From positions 51,198,086-51,262,085 of the forward strand of contig CM067082.1 of NCBI GenBank assembly GCA_034008185.1: a stretch of 64,000 bases of DNA. The letters are read 5' to 3'. Numbering within the stretch: position 1 is the first letter of the stretch; each line of letters opens with the position of its first letter. This document shows, piece by piece, positions 26,870 through 40,619 of the stretch. The position numbers and the translations under genes were made by a program. The DNA is from Gorsachius magnificus (lineage: Eukaryota; Chordata; Aves; Pelecaniformes; Ardeidae). The notes under the pieces were generated by a model. It searched no databases. It was not told the origin of the DNA and saw only the letters and a list, made by a program, of their open reading frames with translations.

Positions 26870-27540
26870 CCCTAGTTCTGCATCCCCGTGATGAATTTCC
26901 AGCTTATTTGAACAGTTTGCTTATTTATCTTGGACAGAGACTGTACTGCAGTCATCTGGGCTAGACTACTGTAATGTGCTCCTAATTGTTTCCCTTGAAA
27001 TTGATCCGGAGCCTCTTTGGGGTGGAAAGCTGATCTATTAAAAAATACAGCCCCAGCCATGTAGCTGTTCAGCTTTTAATCCCCCACTTCTTGGGCAGCA
27101 GCCGTGCGCTCCATGTCCCTGTCTGGCAGTTGCTCGCGGTTGGACACAGTCGGCTTTCCCTCCCTGGGCTGAGGCAGGCGCGGGCCGAAGGCAAGTCTTT
27201 CTTGTCCTCGGTTGTGGAACTCCCTGCCAGAGCCCCTTGCTGGCTGCCTTTAAGGCAAGCTGCAAGCCCTGTTTATTTCAGTTGGCCTATCCATGACTGT
27301 TTTATGGGCTCCCTACCTTTGTTTTTGCATCTGCTACCCTTTTGTTTTTCTCTTTCCTCTAACTAGTCAGGAATTGAATCTTTTGGGGCTGGCAGGTCCC
27401 TTTTGAATTCTGTGTGTATAGCATATTGTAACATGCTATTAGATTTTGCTTTCTACTTTTACTGTTTTGCATTTGGCTCTTTATGCTACTTGGCTTGCAA
27501 TTGGTGCTTTAGAAAAGATCAAATAAATATATAATTGTGT
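26870..27540 (+). mobile_element. Fossil L2-like non-LTR retrotransposon, reverse-transcriptase C-terminal end
   Basis: Translated fragments keep two hallmarks of the C-terminal part of L2/CR1-clade LINE proteins. One is an S-G-L-D-Y-C-N-V-L-L stretch at about 26957-26986. The other is a degenerate L-W-N-S-L-P block followed by F-K-A-S-C-K-P-C-L-F near 27215-27285. They lie in different frames with stops between them, so the copy is dead. The segment ends in an AT-rich tail with AAATAAATAT near 27521. The element is old, and the exact family and 5' limit are uncertain. Confidence 0.5.
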
Positions 27541-30500
27541 CAAGTCTTATTTTGTCTAAAAGGGTTCAATCCAGCATCCAAATATAGCAGAGTCTGTTTA
27601 TGGGGAAACTTAGTACTGAGAGAATTAGAAAGAAAGCTCCAATTAGAAAGCAAGCTGATTCAGTGCCATTTGCAATGCCATGTTTTCTTTAAGAGAAAAC
27701 TGCCACCGTAATTAGCAAGAAAGTGCAGCCTACCGGCCAGTGCGCTACCTAAGACAGAGCCCGCTATTCAGTCTGAGAAATAGATCATGCTTTTATATGC
27801 TCCTCTGGAGAGGAACGGTACTGTGAAGTCCAGTATCAGCAAAACAGAAGTCTAAACACAAGCAGAGTCAGGAAATCTTCTACAATAGATGATAAATAGG
27901 GATTTGGTTCATTGGGCGCTCCAGGAGGAAGCGTGTAAATGTAATCGTGGAATACAATGGTTTGTGCTTCTACCATCAAATACTAGAAACAAAGTTGTCT
28001 GTTTTCCACCCCACGTCAAATGATTTAACTGTTACATACATACCCGAACCTCTGTAGATGATGATGCTATTTGTGCTACGCTGGCTGCCAAGGGATCAAC
28101 AGAAGTTCAGGTCTTTGTTCTAGAAACTGCGTAGGAATCAGCAAAAAGACGTGCTTTACCTCACATCGAGAGAAGGCTGGTAACGTCAACCAGGGGAATG
28201 AAACAAACAACTGGGAGGAAGAGGAAGTAGCAGCCAAGTGCTGTACAAAAAGCAAGGGTCTTAGTTCAAATATTGTCATCTGAAAATGGTTTATGGGCAC
28301 TAAGACAGCGGAGTGAACCCAGGGGTAAGGTCATGCCACTTTGCTGAGCATTGGGAATCCAGGAGGTTGCATATCATCCATTGCAGGGAGTTCCAGTTGT
28401 AAAATACTATCAAAACCCAAGACGTTTAGGGCAGTTTGGTCCTGCAAAACAGTAAAATTATTAATCACTTGACTAATCCACATTAATCAGTACAGCCTAG
28501 TAGCAAAATTATTAATCAGCTTGATGAACTGAGCAATCTTGCAAAGAAATGAGCCTACTTGGAATTTTAAAAGTGATAAAAGATAAAGTGTAAAACAAAA
28601 TTACTGGAAAATAGGCAAAATCTCCTCAAAACCAACATCATCTCTCATCTCACTGTTTCTATTTCATCCATCTCCAACAAGACCAAAAACTTGCACGCGG
28701 GCTGGTAGTTGGAAATCAAAGTATTCATTCTCCGTGCGTGAGAAGAATGAATCTCTCCTTCCCACACATGAACAAACACACAGAGAAAAATAAAGCTAAA
28801 GATACAGGTAGAAATGGGGGAGAGAGGGAGAGGGAGTGTTTGTTTCTTAATTGGGAGGGGGATTATCGTTGGGCTCTTAGACCATACAGAAATTTAAATG
28901 GGATCAAAACATGTAAGATAGATTGGAAGATGAGGCGAGGGTCTTTGAGGCCTTAAGAAGCCTCAGGTGATTCGAGGGAATAACCTGGTGTGTATAGCAC
29001 AGCCATCCCACTGAAGCGAGGAAAAATAAGGCAAAGGCTAGGAAACAAAGTTCGACCAGTGTATTTTAGAACTGGAAGTAATAAAGAATAATTGCCGGTG
29101 GCAGCTGAGTGCTTCTCTGACAAGAACAAGATGACAATAACTAACTTGTCCCAGATGAAGAACAAAATCTAGTTTTTGTAGATACATGGATGGCTAATTG
29201 AAAACTTGTGAACATCAACAGTTAGAGAATACAGAGTCTTTCTGTTAGCTGTTAATGATACTTGCACTCCCTCAAAAAATATACTGTCTTTACGTTCCCT
29301 TCGAGGAGTGGCACAACGCTCTGCTGTCTTCAGGCACTTGGGCCTTTTGGGGCTCTCCACGCTGGAAATGTTCAGAACCTGAGCAAAGGTAGCAGGGCTT
29401 CTGCCAAGGAAGGACCACCGCTTTCTAGAGCAGGTTGATGACACAGGCTATTGAGTCCTTACAGAGAATTGTTTGTCTTCTGGTTTTAGATGGCTTTAAT
29501 TCCTCCAAATTGCTCCTTGAATAATAGGAAAAAGGCAATTTGAATTTCAGTGACAGATTGGACATAACAGGTTGCAACTATTAGGTCTAATTTTACCATA
29601 CTGAGAAATAAAATTGCCTAAACATAAACATCGATCACTGATGCAGTAAATTAATTTGTACAGAAAAAGTAGTTTAACTGCAGTGCACATTAAACATAGA
29701 AAATTTTCAAAATTACAGCTCTCTGAATTAATTTGTACACTTGTTTACTTGTTAAAAGCAAAGCGTAACTTTTTTTTTCCTCCTCTTTGCGACTTCAAAT
29801 TGTGAAAAGCGAGGACAGTCATTGATTGTCCAAAAAAGACAGATAGAGCTCTGCAGCTGTGGGTGTAACTTAGGCTCTTTTTTTTGTTTCTGAACAGGTT
29901 AATAGAATTACTAAAGACCTCTTTGAAATATTGTTTCATTCTAGCAAGCAAATTCAGCATTTTAATAGGCTTGAATTATGTTTTGTTAAAATTGGTGGTG
30001 TGAAGTAATTAAAAAATTTTACGATTTGGTTCAGCAATAGGTTTACATTCAAGTGTGTCCTCAGGCTTATTTAAACTGCTGAAATCTTCCAAACTGTTTC
30101 ATAAAAAGTGTCATATGTATCTCCTTCCTTCTACTGCCATCTCTTTTCAGAAAATCTGCACATGCTACTATCCCACATTTTAATATGGTATCTAGAGACT
30201 TAACATAGATGCTGGCCAACTTTTCTTCATTCTGGCAATTGCTATTTATAATATGATTATCGTTTTATAAAATGGAAAAGAACGTGCCTTTCTGATTTCA
30301 AGCCACGGCTATAATGTTAGTGATCATATGCAATCACAAGTGTGTATATAAGCTTTATAAAGGTTGCCGGAGTCACAGTGGAACAGGATCTGCCAATGTG
30401 GCTTATTTTGATGGTATCTGGTGTCTACTGTTTTCAAGGACAGTAGTTCGATTCAAACACAATTCTGATAAGTGGCAGGTTTTCATGTCTTTAATGCCCT

Positions 30501-33500
30501 GACAAGGGCATCACTCTCAAGAGAGGGAGGTGAAACCATTTGGATGAGAATTTCTTCTCCTCTCCTTTGTGCTGACACACCAAGATAATGGACAATTAAT
30601 AGCGAACCTTCTCTGCAGGGAAAGTCTAGGGTTATCACTAATATAAAAGTGCTCATGAAGTGTTTGGACACAAAAGGGAGAGAAAAAATAAACATAAAAA
30701 AGTAGAAAGCAGGGCCAGCCACAAGGCTTAATGTTCAATTACATGGTTTTTCACCTGAAATGATGGTGAATGATTTTTCAGTAGCAGCAGCTGTAACTTT
30801 TTAGACCTGGTTCGCTGCTCGTGACATCAGGCAGAGGGCAAGAGGAATCTTGCCATTTCTGTCTTTTTTTTGTGGTAAGCGAGAAAGCTGGCTTGCGTGT
30901 TTCCTGGAGATACCAGTTAGCAGGGCTGACCGCTCTTAGTTACCAATGGTGTCGTGCTGTAAAGTTTACCCTGGTAGGACGTGGAGGACAGGTCTAAACA
31001 AACCGCTTGTTCACCTTATCTTCTGATCCAGGAGCAGGCTTGCAGGATGCTCCTTAGGCTCACCTTCAGCCTCGTTGCTTCCATTTAGACCGTATGTGGG
31101 ATTACTCGCCTTTTCTGGCCCCCAGCGCCCGCGCTTCCCCTTGCTCTCGGGGAAGGCTGGTTTACAGATCGTGAGCGTGTGCAGCCCTTGGTTTTGATGC
31201 TCCCAGAAGAGTCCGCCACCCCTGAGGTCACCTGGAGAAGGAGTTCCTGGAGGTCAGCAGAGCGCTGCTCACGCGTACAAGCCAACAGGCAGGCTGCCTT
31301 GGGAATTGTTACCGTGACAGTACCTGCGCACCGGATTTAGCAACTGATGATGTGATTGTGCGCCTCTGTTGTCCAAGTAAACAGAGAAAAGCCGTACAGT
31401 GTTTCCTGAAGTTAGACAAACCAAAGATTAGTCTAAACTGAGAGCGGAACAGGTTAACCGATCTTTCTCTACCCTAAGCTTTCGTTTGTCCCTAGCAGCA
31501 CTGAGCTGTCAATACAGTGTACAGCTACTGATAAGTATGGGTTCTCCTCAGCCTGAAGAGATCTGTCTGATAAGATAAGATGGCCTTAAAAAAGAGAGAG
31601 AGAGAAAGTACGTTAACTGCTTTGACTGCAAAATACCCCCTGGTAGCCAGAGATAAGACACCTTGAGCTGCTCAGAAGACCTTAGACAGGATGTAAATGA
31701 AGCCAATAAAAAAAAAAAAAATCATTTCAAATCCAGCTGCTATTCTGCTCTACTCTTATTTCCAGCTCTGACAGCAGAAGGCTTAATTTACTGTATTTCA
31801 CACCAGGCTTCCATTCTACACTGAGGAAGGTACAAAGGGTTGTTTTAGATATAGGCTTTAAAAAGCAGAGATCTCTTTATTTCTGGAGAGGCCTCTATTT
31901 CAGACAGTTAATCATGAGTTTCAGTGGGCTTTGGTGAATGGAATTTATACAGAAGAGAAGGAAAATGCTGCCTTTTGCAAAGAATTTTCCCATCTTTTTT
32001 ATAATTAAATCACCCAAATAAACCCGTATTAACATGAAAGGGCTGAATGAAGCTTATGTATTTTAAATGCAACTCTCACAAAGAGGGACTGATGTTCTGC
32101 AAGATAGGAAGACTGTAGGTGTGACAGTTTCATAGTAGGATTTGGTCTTCTGACCATTCTGAACTGGGGAATTCATTAGGTCCTGCTAATAGGTTAGACC
32201 ATCCATAAGTTAGTGCAAGCCATGCACACCTCCGAACCCACGCCTGTCCCATGGCATAGACACCCACACGTGTTCCCATTCAAGTAACCTGGGGAAAATG
32301 AGGGTCAGGGAGAAGGGGCTGTACCGTCCCGCATGGCATTTTGAGTACAGGGAAAAGGTTCCTGAGACACGCTGCCCCCGGCGTGGCTGCGCTGCGCTGG
32401 CGTGGGTGGAAGCAGGCGTCTGCCATTCTCAGCACTGGCTTAGTTTACAAACCAAGGTTACCGTTGCTCAGGGACGTCACTTTGAACAGCTGTGCAGCAC
32501 ATCTGCACTAACAGCCAGATCTAAAAAAAGGGAGCCTAAAATGGGATGTAGGTGGACTATAAGAAGCTAAATAGAAATGGCTGTGCAAAACTGGGTTCAC
32601 CCCAGTTTGGTAGGCACGTCTTTTTTTCTTTTGTGAAAAGTTTCTCGGGTATCTGTGGTTCAGCAGTCTGTGCAAACCACCCTAGTGTGAGCGTCGGGGT
32701 ACCCACCGCCTTTGATCAGCCTGCTGCACGGGGAGCATCGTGCTGAGCCCAGGACACAGCGAGCACTTTGAGCAGAAAGTGCTGTGTTTCTCTCTCCCGT
32801 ATACAGGGGCCAGGTAGGTAGAGTGCTACATGGCAGGAGGCCTTGATTCAGCTCCCCCAGCCTCCCGAGAGGATTCAAAGCCATGTTTCCTGCCTCTGAG
32901 CAGAGGGTCTTCGGCTGCACAGAGATCTCTTCCCGTGGAAGCTGGGCTTTGCTGGAGCAAAGAGTACGCTATTCATAGGGCTGGTAGGAGCACATTTGAA
33001 AAAGAACTGTTAACCTACTGAGAAGGACGCTCATTTAGTCCGGGGGTTCTTGCAGTCTGGAACTCGTGCTTAGGTTTATTTTTGTTTTTATCCAGTGCCT
33101 CTTTAATGTATAAAAAGCCCAGTACTCCCCTCTCCCAGCTGAGTGCCCAAGCTGCGAGATTGCAGATCTTTTCCTGGTCCCCCCCAGGGCCCCATGAATC
33201 CTGCTTTCTTTGCTTCTTAGGCTCCTGGAGAGACACCTAAGTCCCTTTGCAGATCTAGGTCCAGGAGTTTTCACCTGTGTAAATAAGACCGCCACCACAT
33301 CTCTGTCATTCTAAGAAATGAGCAGTTCTGTGTTTATTTACTGTATTTAATTCTAGCACACTGTAAAATAACACTGATATGTTTTTGAAAGCATTAACTG
33401 CCTGCATTGCTTTCGCTTGATCTTTCCATTTCCTATGAAAGATTTTGCGATATCTTTGCCTGAGTTTCTTTCAGATGCAATTATTTACTCCCTGCTTTCT

Positions 33501-36500
33501 CCCCACCTTATCTTCCTTGCTTTTTGTTCTCCGCACATTTCCTTCCTTCTTTCCTTTGTCCTAGTTTAGCCCCCTCCAAAGTGTGTCTTGCTGCTGCTGT
33601 TTTGGTCTAGAGGCAATGAAGCAATGAATTGGGGTGGTTGAAATGTAGGCACGGGTGGGAGGGACAGGCATACGTGATAAAAAAAAGAGGGAAGGGGGCC
33701 GAGTGTGAGGTATGTCTGCAGCAATCCCTGCAGACCTTCATGATTAAACTCTGGATAAGCTGAAAGAAGGGCGATATTCAAATAAGGACCCACGGTGGTG
33801 CTTGGCATCTCATGGGTTTCTGCCTGCAAATCCCGCTCAGGGTCTCTCCATCTTTTGTCTGAGCCTCCAGCCAGGGAGGTTTTGACAGCCTGCCCTTCTC
33901 CCCGCAGGGTCCTGGGGCTGTGTGGGCATGGGGACTTGGAAGTGGGCTGTGAAGCAGGGCCTCCTTCAGCTCTCGGGGTCTGAGCCATTTGATTTTGGGA
34001 AGGAAGGAGAAAGAACGACACCTCTCTGGCTTCAGACACACTCCTTGTATTGTGACCTGGGAAAGAGAGAAGCAGTCAACTCATTTTAATACCCGTGTGC
34101 CACTGCAAAGTTCCTTTGGCGACTGGGACTGTGTTAGAGGGGCTGCTGTCTCTGAGGCTTCTGTACTTTCAAAAGGAGCTGCAGCATGGGGGAAGATGGG
34201 GGGGCAGAGGGTTGCTTGTCCTATTCCTGGTGTTGCCTGGGGAGAGCACAACCCAGTGAAAGCAGAAGGCAGAGGAAAGTATTGGAGTCCAGCGAGGAAC
34301 CTGAACTGTTATCCCCTCGTCATTTGCTGTGCTTAATAAGCAGTACAAGGACTGTTATCAGCACAACAAATTATAATGATTATTTTCTAGCAAAGAGCTG
34401 ATTGACTGAATCACTACCTCCAGTACATGAGGTTCTTCATACCCGGATTCTTAGGCGATCATTATTATGTGCAAGTTTGCTAGAGTATTTGGATGGGTTT
34501 TGTGCTCTCCCATTATCTTGATTCTAAATGTAATTATTCTCAGGGTGATTTTTTCTGACCCTCGCTTCAGATGGAGCAAGCCTGGTGGTCTCTGACTCAT
34601 ACTGCACAAACAAACAAAAACAACTGCTAAAAGAAACAGCAACTTAACAGCGGCAGAAATACAGTGTAAATGTGTTTGTCACATTTAAGCAGTGGACAAA
34701 TGAGCTAATTTGAATCGCTTAGTGCTTGTATAGTCACAACTAAACAATCCCTGTAAATTAATTGTGTGACATGCGATTCCCAATTATGTAAAGCAGTATA
34801 ATAAGCTTTGAGGATGGTGACTGTCATTAGTTATATGTACAGGACTGTGGAAAATTATTTATTCTTTCGCTTTGCCTGGAGAGGCACAACATACCGGCTT
34901 CCTTAAACAAGCTGAGGGTAGCTCTGTTTTCTTCTAGTTGCAAATTGGGGTTTGTGTATGGTTTGAAAGGTGGAGCAGAATGTGAACTGCTTACATTTTC
35001 TTTAATTTGGCTGTAGAAGATGGAATTCATTGGGCTCCGTCTGTTCAAATGAACTTTAAGCAACAATCAAGGAAAACATTTATGCTCCTCTCTACATATG
35101 TAATAGTAATATGTCTTCTGAAGAAGACATAATGGAACTGGAGGCTTAGGTTACCTTAGGAGAGCAATACAGGAATGTTAACTACTTATGTAGGCATTAA
35201 AGGCATTTTATAAAAGCAAGCAGGTTTTTCCTGCGAGGTATTAAAGTGACTTATTTGTTGTTCCTAGGAGCTGCCTTTCTTCTGGTTATGAAATTTAAAA
35301 TGGGGAAACCTCCTTACCAGCTGTCTCGGTTCTGTTGGTCAGGAACCCCTGTATGTTTCTCCCCCAGTAATCTAACTGTTAATGCATTTAATTGGTGCTC
35401 CCAAAGCCGTTCTGAAATATTGATAGATTTTAAAAACATCTGTAAATTATAAATAATTTTTAAAGTTCACATTTCTCTTTTGAATGCCCATTACGGAGTA
35501 TTAGTTTTCAAGCCATTTAATAAGTTATGAGACAAATGAGAGAGTTTAATGTGGGGTCATTGATGTGAAAAAAATGTGATGGTGGTTAAATTCACTTTTC
35601 CAAAACTGTGTACATTTCTATTGAAAGTAAACGGAGACTATTATGTAATAATTTTTTTAAATTTAAAGGGTAGCACTTTTAAAAAAAATTTTTTCACATT
35701 AGGCCATCTGAAGTCATGTTAAAGCTTAAACACAACTGTTTGATCTTCTAGTTATTTGGATCTATTCAGCACACAGCACAATATCGTTTTATTTCAGCAA
35801 TATCTAACCTCTTCGTTTACTATTTATTCACACCTGCATATTCCCCTCAGATTCCTTATCTAATTTTCAAGGTAGCCCTGCAGACAATTAGTGGTGGTAA
35901 TAATATAAAATGTGTCCAGCACTAAAACCTGAAACGGCCATTACAAGTAAACTATATGATATATAATAACCACTCCACTCAATTACCTGCACAAAAATGC
36001 AAGGATTTAAAACTGTGGAGCTCTATCATACATCCAGTTAACTGACCTACCTACCTGCTCTTTAGTCCTTCCTTTCTTACGATTCAAATTCTGTCTTGTG
36101 TCCTGCCACCCGGTAAATTAGCAAAGCTGTACGTTTGCTATGAGCACATGTACGTGTATGCAGTGGTATACGAACAGGTCCTTGGCTGGTGGTGGGACAA
36201 CAAATACCTACACAACAGTTCCATGCATTCATAATCCATATGCCTGTGGCCGTATATCGTAGATGTGTTTATGTGCTGCTGCCTGGTACTCCTGACTTGT
36301 CATTTTTAGTATCCATTCCCATCCTCTGTGACCCATTGTTATAAATTTTGTACCTGTTAAAGAAACCTTGCAATTTAGCAGCTCAGGTTGGGTCCTGGGG
36401 GATACCTGTGTGACCAGTCTGCCGTTACCGTTCAGGGGGCAAAGTAGCGAGAACGTATCAGCAGGACCCGGAGCCCGGGGGGTATCTCTCCAGCTAAACT

Positions 36501-36589
36501 GCTGGGCTTTCTCTTTGGCCAGGTCCAGCAGCTTAAGAGTTTTGGCAGCTCTGTATTTCGGGGGGAGAAAGGGTTTTTCGTGCGGGGAT

Positions 36590-36815
36590 GTCTCAGAGCT
36601 GGGAGATACGGGTTCTGTTTCCTCCTTTGCACAGATTACATTTGTAACCTGAGGCAAACCGCTCCAGCTTGTCTGTGCCCCAGTTACTTCAGCAGCAAAA
36701 TGGGGAAAATAGAAAACTGCTGCTTACAGGATATTGAAAATACTAATTTGTCCGTATTTGTAAACTCTGTTCTATCAGAGGAACCTTATGTATTATGGCA
36801 CATAAAGGTTTGCTG
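36590..36815 (+). repeat. MIR-type SINE relic
   Basis: The segment keeps the MIR order: GGGTTCTGTTTCCTCCTTTG, a TGTAACCTGAGGCAA block, CTGTGCCCCAGTTACTTCAG, then CAAAATGGGGAAAATAG and a degenerate tail. It is diverged and inactive. The open frames that overlap it on both strands are not genes. Confidence 0.7.
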
Positions 36816-38704
36816 ACATTTGCTTTAGGAATGTGGCCATTTGTCTAGTGGCAGCAAAAACATGTTTAAATCACACAGAAAAATCAGGCCTGATAAAGCA
36901 AGTGCCCCGGAGCGTATTCCAGCCAAAGCATGCGTATGTCATAAACCTTCCCGGTGACTAAGTAACATGTTTCTGAAGCAGCACTGTTAATTCAGTCAGC
37001 AGCACTGGGGCTAAGATCACTTTTAAGACCTCACGACTACTGGGGTTGGCACATGAGGGGCTGGCTGCTAACTCCACAGAGGTGCTTTTGTGCTCTGATG
37101 CTTCCCCCTTCCTCCCTCCCCTTCCGTGGGATAACTCCTTCTGGTATTACTTCACTTTTCTGTTGGTGAGCACTTTCCCCCATAAATATGACTGAACAGG
37201 TGTTACTCTGCTACTAACTGAGTTTCCAGCTGTCCTCTTCCAACACAGACCAGGCATAATCTGTTGTTTTGTCCTATTAGGCAGACTAGAGAACGATCAC
37301 GCCTGAGATGGAGGTCTTCCTCGCAGGATACGGTAGTTTTGTTGCCAGAAGATGGCCAGGAAGGCCTGGCTGGCTAACAAAGACAGTCCTTCAGCTGCTG
37401 GGTGTAGTTCCAGTTTTGCATCCCCTTTGGCAGCAGCACAGAGAGTGCTGCAGTGTGGCCAGCCAGCAAAATTAGGAAATAAGGACCTCTTTTATTTACT
37501 CAGGCTGCTGAATCATGGGCATTCCTGTCTGCTTGGAGAAAAGTCAGGCAGCTCTACTTTCCACTGGAAGTCTCAGGAGTGCTTGGTACTTTCATCTCAG
37601 AGTGTTCACACACTTGTTTTAATGTGCTTTATGGAAATGGTGAAACTCAGCAAGTACAGTTGGTGTAGAAAAACATCTGCACTAACTATTCACACACATT
37701 TGCATCTTTAAATAGACTTTTAGGCCTTGTAGCTGATTTCCAGCAAAGTTTTTCTGTTGTGAGTGCTAGAGCTTTCTTAGAGTCAGTGAGTGTGAAGTGA
37801 CTGGTTCCAAAAATTAAAAATTTACATGGACATGTTAAGTGCATCACACTGGAACTCAGAATACTTGCCATAACACAAAAAAGGCATTTACAGTAAGTAG
37901 CACTTAGTGAGTGCCGAAGGAAAAAAAAAAACAAGTCGATACAGAAAATATATTTTAAAACTCCATAAACAGTGTCAAATACCTGGAGCCCTAGTCTGCC
38001 CGCAGATAGATGTGTACCACTCCTGGGGCCTTTTATGTGTGCATCTGAGTTTGGTCCAGGGTATTTTAAAACAGCTTGTTATAACTTTAAAAATCAGTAT
38101 TCGTAATGTTGACATAGCTCGGTGGGTAGGTGTCTGCAGATTTATATAGACATGGCTGTACACAGAGTGGCAGCAAGCTGTTTGTATTTTCTATCAGATT
38201 GATCAGCAAAAAGGGGTTTGCCCGACAGCAGGTCAAACTTTACCCCCAGCACAGAGCTGGCTCTGTGGGAAGCGCCCCTGCGAAAGCGGGAGTGGAGTCC
38301 ACATCCCCGGCCTGCCAGAGAGCCATGGGGACCCTCTGGTTAGCTCCTCCATCGCAGCTTTGGGTGCCCAGATCTGCCCACCCAACGCCCGCGCACGTGG
38401 AGCAGCCTCGGCGCATGGTATCAAGCTGCAGGTCACTGCCATTTTGAAGGAGATGCTCTTAATGGTTGCACGTTAATTTTACAGTGTGGCACCTTTTGTG
38501 GGGAAGGGTGGGGAGAGAGCTGTACAGGTGATGCCGTTGTTCACGTCCTGCTGTAGCAGTAGTTTCGGATGGTCCAGGTTTCCTTCTTGATCGCTGTGCC
38601 CAAACCCTTTCCTCGACAGCCCCTAGGTTCACCAGGCACGTTAGTCCATCGCAGACAATGTTCACACAGCGTTCAGGTTGGAGTCTGCACAGCAAAAGTC
38701 ACTG

Positions 38705-38965
38705 CGGTGAAACGCTTCCCTTGTGGCAGAGGCAAGGTTTCAGAAGCCCCCCTGCGGGTCGCTGGCGGCCGACAGGCCCGGCTTTGGGAGCCCTTTGTGC
38801 GAGCGCAGCCCAGAGGCCCTCCTTCCGCAGGGCGCTGGCTGCCCCCCCATGCCCCTTCCACGCCGGCTCTCCCCCGCCCCACAGCGCCAGGGGGAAGCCG
38901 GGGAAATGTGTTGGCTGCATTGTTAGGCTCGTACTCAGGAAAATCCTGTTGTCCTCCGCCGTGCG
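38705..38965. other. CpG-dense, GC-rich intronic patch
   Basis: About 20 CpGs lie in roughly 260 bases, in contrast with CpG-poor flanks. A weaker patch lies just upstream (38220-38420, about a dozen CpGs). Pro/Arg-rich open frames occur in several frames on both strands, as expected of GC-rich non-coding DNA. A small intragenic CpG island about 3 kb upstream of the giant exon could mark an alternative promoter, but no transcription signal is evident. Confidence 0.5.
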
Positions 38966-39926
38966 CTGTGCGGAATTCCCCCTGCCTTGCTGGTTCTTCT
39001 GCAGCTCTCAGAGATTGAGAGGTTGTCGCATTTCAAGTTAGAAGGAGGCAAGTCGGACCTGCAAGTGGTTTGCTCTTCTCGTTTTTACACAAAGAGAATT
39101 CCCCTGCAGAATTATTATGGGCTCGGATTAAAAACCCAACAGCCAAGTGAGACGCAGAAACATTTATATTTGCCGGCTGGACAGTAAGAACCAGCTCTGT
39201 GCTGTAGTTCCACCATTCCCCTTCCTCTTTCCTTACCTTGCGTAAAAGCTAATGGAGAGACCCCCAAGCAAACGAGGAGAATTGGATGGGGGAAAGGGGC
39301 TGCCATTGGCTTACACCGTGGTCACACTCAGCGCTTGATCCTGACCCCGCTGCCAGCCTGCTGAGATGCACGAGCCAGAGGGAATAGCTGTATAATAGGT
39401 AAAACCGGGCAGGCTGTGGCCACAAAAAGGAAGTGATTTACTACTGTGTCAGTGATGGTACACTATTTATAACACTTACTATATATTCCTCTAAACATTT
39501 ATACAACAATATATCATTTCTGCATAGGATATACATTTTAATACTAAATTTGGTTACAAAATATGTTGCCTAGGCAGTCACAGACTATTTTTCTTCGCTC
39601 AGTTGCTTGACATAAATTCCTGTTTATCTGCCGGCAGTGATCGTACGTCAGAAATATATTTGATTTTTAAAGGACGAAAGCTTTTTCCACTTAAAAGACC
39701 TGGATGAAAACGCTCATTTAAAATAAAATTTTAAAACGTAGCAAAAATTAACGTATTTTTCCATGGATAGTTGTTCCACTGGTTTGATTCTTTCCAGTTG
39801 TAGGGTCAAACCCAGCAATTTGAAAGGGCGGTACACAGATTTACATCAAAAGTCTCCCATGAATATTGCAGTCATTTGTGTACCAACTTAAAAACTCACC
39901 TGGCCAGCATCATTGCATGTATGATA

Positions 39927-39951
39927 ATGCATTGTATGCATTGTATGCATT
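39927..39951. repeat. ATGCATTGT 9-bp tandem repeat, about 2.8 copies
   Basis: Short perfect tandem repeat built around the palindrome ATGCAT. It gives Met-His-Cys repeats in an overlapping chance ORF. Confidence 0.85.
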
Positions 39952-40619
39952 GGATGACAATGAGCAACTTTGCTTCAGCTGGTTGGGAAGCCTTTTGGCA
40001 GATGACAGTACTTTTGCTGGAAGGGAGGATTTTTGTTTTTCTAGTTTTTATCTTAAAAAAAAAAATAAAACCTTTTTTTTTCAGTTCAAAGACGTGGTAC
40101 TTGGGCTGGGGTTTGGTTTTGTTAGTTCGATAGATAACTACTAGTGCAGATCCTTATGTAGGTAAATACACATAGGTACGTGTGTGTGTGAAAGGGAGGC
40201 GTAATTTGTGAAACCCTCCTCTTCAAGACGTAAACAAGAGGATAAAAATCCCTGCAGTTTCCAACTTATCCTGAAAAGCATTGTGTCAATGGGCAGGCAT
40301 CCAGCCATGGCGTTTGGTTGTTTTCTCAGAGTTAGATGGTTGCCATCTGGCATTGATAGTGAGATGGCGTTGTCATCAGTTTCTAGATGCAGGAAAGGAA
40401 TGAATCCTCATCTGTTTCCTGTGGATAAGCAAGAGGTTGATAATCTAGTAAAATCTTGTTACCTTAAAAAAAGCAGGCTTGGAATTTGTTTACATAATAT
40501 AGGCCAGCTCCAACTTTTATGTTGGCGTAGTAAATTTCTTGAGAGAAGGCTGAGGATGTTAAGAGACGTACTGCTTTGCAAGAATACCTCACGAAAGATA
40601 TTTTTCAGGTTTATCCTGT

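Larger units (their letters stand above)
23096..31084 (+). other. ZNF521: ZNF521 intron 3, third block
   Basis: Intronic sequence without a supportable gene. It holds a second degenerate sauropsid repeat motif (24970-25070) and a fossil L2-like LINE tail (26870-27540). The longest open frame is 141 codons on the minus strand (23904-24329); it shows no motif I know and is probably fortuitous. The interval 27600-31084 shows only AT-rich unique-looking DNA. Confidence 0.7.

Noticed and set aside
33566..34039. 157-codon antisense frame
   Set aside because: Pro/Ser/Gln-rich low-complexity translation in GC-richer intron DNA, no homologue recognised, other frames open in the same place.
38569..39018. 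149-codon sense frame in the CpG-rich patch
   Set aside because: Several overlapping frames on both strands are open simultaneously, which is typical of GC-rich non-coding DNA.
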